Source: Pseudomonas argentinensis (GTDB lineage Bacteria; Pseudomonadota; Gammaproteobacteria; Pseudomonadales; Pseudomonadaceae). From it: a DNA stretch of 64,000 nt. Both the position numbers and the translations under genes were made by a program. The first letter of the stretch is position 1. The number at the start of each line of letters is the position of its first letter. The DNA lies in the NCBI RefSeq assembly GCF_001839655.2, contig NZ_CP056087.1:2232001-2296000 (forward strand), given 5' to 3'. Below the pieces are notes generated by a model. The model worked only from the letters and a program-made list of their open reading frames with translations. It was not told the origin of the DNA and did no database searches. Positions 62,544-64,000 of this stretch are shown one piece after another.

Positions 62544-63140
62544 TCAGAAGGAGACTTTGGGCGCGTCCTGAATCGCCGCGCTGTCGGCGAACTCCAGCAG
62601 CGCCGCATCGCTGCCATGACCGAAGGCACCGGCCAGCACCACCGGTGGGAAGCTCTGGCGGTAGGCGTTGTAGGCGGTGACCGCATCGTTGTAGGCCTGG
62701 CGGGCGAAGGCCACCTTGTTCTCGGTGCTGGAGAGCTCTTCGCTGAGCTGCTGCATGTTCTGCGAGGCCTTGAGATCCGGGTAGGCCTCGACGGTCACGT
62801 TGAGGCGGCCCATGGCGTCCTTCAGTACGCCTTCGGCATTGGCCAGCAGGTTCATGCTCTGGGCATCGCCCGGATTCTGCGAGGCCTGCTTGAGGCCGTC
62901 GACCGCGCCATTACGCGCGGCAATCACCGCCTCGAGGGTTTCCCGCTCGTGGGCCAGGTAGGCCTTGGCGGTTTCCACCAGGTTGGGGATCAGGTCGTAG
63001 CGGCGCTTGAGCTGCACCTCGATCTGCGCGAAGCCGTTCTGGTAGCGGTTGCGCAGGCTGACCAGGCGGTTGTAGACGCTGATCACGTAGAAGACCACCA
63101 CGACCAGTACGGCGATGATGATAAGGGTGGAGATATCCAT
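62544..63140 (-). CDS. lemA: LemA family protein
   Basis: 198 residues: one N-terminal membrane helix (ISTLIIIAVLVVVVFYVISV) and a helical bundle with RLVSLRNRYQNGFAQIEVQL, KRRYDLIPNLVETAKAYL. It is the LemA family, an inner-membrane protein with a coiled helical body outside. It is the first gene of a two-gene operon with the M48 protease. Confidence 0.93.
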   Translation of the reverse strand: MDISTLIIIAVLVVVVFYVISVYNRLVSLRNRYQNGFAQIEVQLKRRYDLIPNLVETAKAYLAHERETLEAVIAARNGAVDGLKQASQNPGDAQSMNLLANAEGVLKDAMGRLNVTVEAYPDLKASQNMQQLSEELSSTENKVAFARQAYNDAVTAYNAYRQSFPPVVLAGAFGHGSDAALLEFADSAAIQDAPKVSF

Positions 63141-63245
63141 GAGATGTCCCTATCGGTTGGTAGACGTGGCCGCATGGTAACGGAAACTGCAGCCTGCCGG
63201 GCACACCCGGGCCGGGCAGTCCGTGCGGATGTGCGGTGGTTCCGG

Positions 63246-64000
63246 TTACTGGGCGTCTGGCTTGCTCGGGCTGGGGGCGGACATCTGGATGGTCAGGCGC
63301 GGCGTGGCCAGGCTCAGGCCGGACTCGTCCAGGTGGCGCTTGAGCGCCAGGTTGAAGGCGCGTGAGACCTCCCACTGCTTGATCGGTGCGGTCTTGAAAC
63401 GCGCCCGCAGCACGGCGTTGCCGGACTCGAAGCTCTCCACGCCCTGGATCTCCAGGGGCGACCAGATGTTGCGGCGCATCAGCACGTCGTTGCGCAGCTC
63501 GGTGGCCACCTCGCGCAGCAGCTTGATGGCCTCGTCGATGTTCATGTCATGGGGCACCGCGACTCGAAAGATGGCGTAGCCGAATTCGCGCGAGTAGTTC
63601 TTGATGCTCTTGATCTCGCTGAACGGGATGGTGTGCACGATGCCGTCGATGTCGCGCAACCGCACGGTGCGGATGGTCAGGCCCTCGACGGTGCCGAGGT
63701 GGCCGCCGACGTCGACGTAGTCGTCTATGGCCAGGGAGTCCTCGATGATGATGAACAGGCCGGTGATCAGGTCCGCCACCAGCGATTGCGCACCGAAGCC
63801 GATGGCCAGGCCGATCACCCCGGCACCGGCCAGCAACGGCGTGACGTTCATGCCCAATATTGGCCAGGGCGACGATGGCCGCGATGATGAAGATGCTGAC
63901 GAACAGCACGTTGCGGATCAGCGGCATCATGGTCTGCGCGGGCGTTGGTCTGGCCCTTGCGCGAGCGGGTCAGGGCATGGAGCACCGCGGTGTTGGCGAG
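63246..64000 (-). pseudogene. MscS-type mechanosensitive channel, two apparent indels, 5' end outside the window
   Basis: The C-terminal 200 residues are the MscS pore and beta domain: VTPLLAGAGVIGLAIGFGAQ, LVADLITGLFIIIEDSLAID, DYVDVGGHLGTVEGLTIRT. Reading back, the frame shifts at CCC 63853-63855 (CC would join IVALANIG to MNVTPLLAG) and again near GGG 63940-63942 (GG would join LTRSRKGQTN to QTMMPLIRNVL). Each looks like one extra base in a homopolymer. With both removed the protein is a normal small-conductance channel. Either a sequencing artefact or a recent pseudogene. Confidence 0.75.

Noticed and set aside
61401..63365. 654-codon plus-strand frame opposite the M48/LemA operon
   Set aside because: Antisense shadow crossing two recognised genes and their intergenic gap.

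Overview
The window reads as a chromosomal segment of a Pseudomonas-like gammaproteobacterium. It is GC-rich. Its small-protein repertoire (DUF2790, DUF2789, DUF2798), the actP/DUF485 pair, a REP-type inverted pair and a gene order of LysR, (hydrolase), ppiA and ABC exporter, which I recall from P. aeruginosa PA3225-PA3228, all point there. A glucosylglycerol-3-phosphate phosphatase gene suggests a salt-adapted lineage. No rRNA or CRISPR array was seen; there is one tRNA gene.

Layout. 1-17.4 kb is core: a lipoprotein, a porin, a FemAB-like acyltransferase, an ABC exporter, ppiA, a LysR regulator, a RarD-type permease, a DEAD-box helicase, a secreted subtilase with an altered active site, an amino-acid-binding-type protein, an LTA-synthase-like phosphotransferase and a CvfB-like RNA-binding protein. 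It ends in tRNA-Thr(CGT).

17.54-30.11 kb is a 12.6-kb genomic island inserted at the 3' end of that tRNA. It is bounded by imperfect direct repeats of the tRNA end and by paired GAGTACC arm-type repeats at both ends. From left to right it carries a P4-type integrase, an unknown coupled gene, an AlpA-like regulator, a RepA/RPA-like replication initiator followed by four exact-period 21-bp iterons, a second frameshifted integrase operon on the minus strand, a large hairpin, a remnant conjugation module with a frameshifted TraG-N-like gene, and small membrane/lipoprotein genes. Its AT-rich right end is a three-gene minus-strand operon: a STAS-like/GHKL ATPase, a STAS-like DUF4325 protein and a membrane-anchored protein. 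This operon is the best candidate for an undescribed system; it looks like a partner-switching module placed as island cargo.

30.2-64 kb is core again: a NepI-like exporter, a Cys-nucleophile hydrolase with a divergent AraC regulator, AzlCD, an amidase, a flavin reductase, DUF485-ActP acetate uptake, a GGDEF cyclase, GNAT, Nudix, a YebC paralogue, a serine hydrolase, dGTPase, a TauE exporter, an IMPase-like phosphatase, GFA, a zinc peptidase, PpiC, LysR, DUF2167, bestrophin, glucosylglycerol-phosphate phosphatase, a CAP protein, M48/LemA and, at the edge, an MscS-type channel.

At least four apparent frameshifts lie at G/C homopolymers (22061, 24684, 63853, 63940). Homopolymer sequencing error must therefore be weighed against real gene decay.
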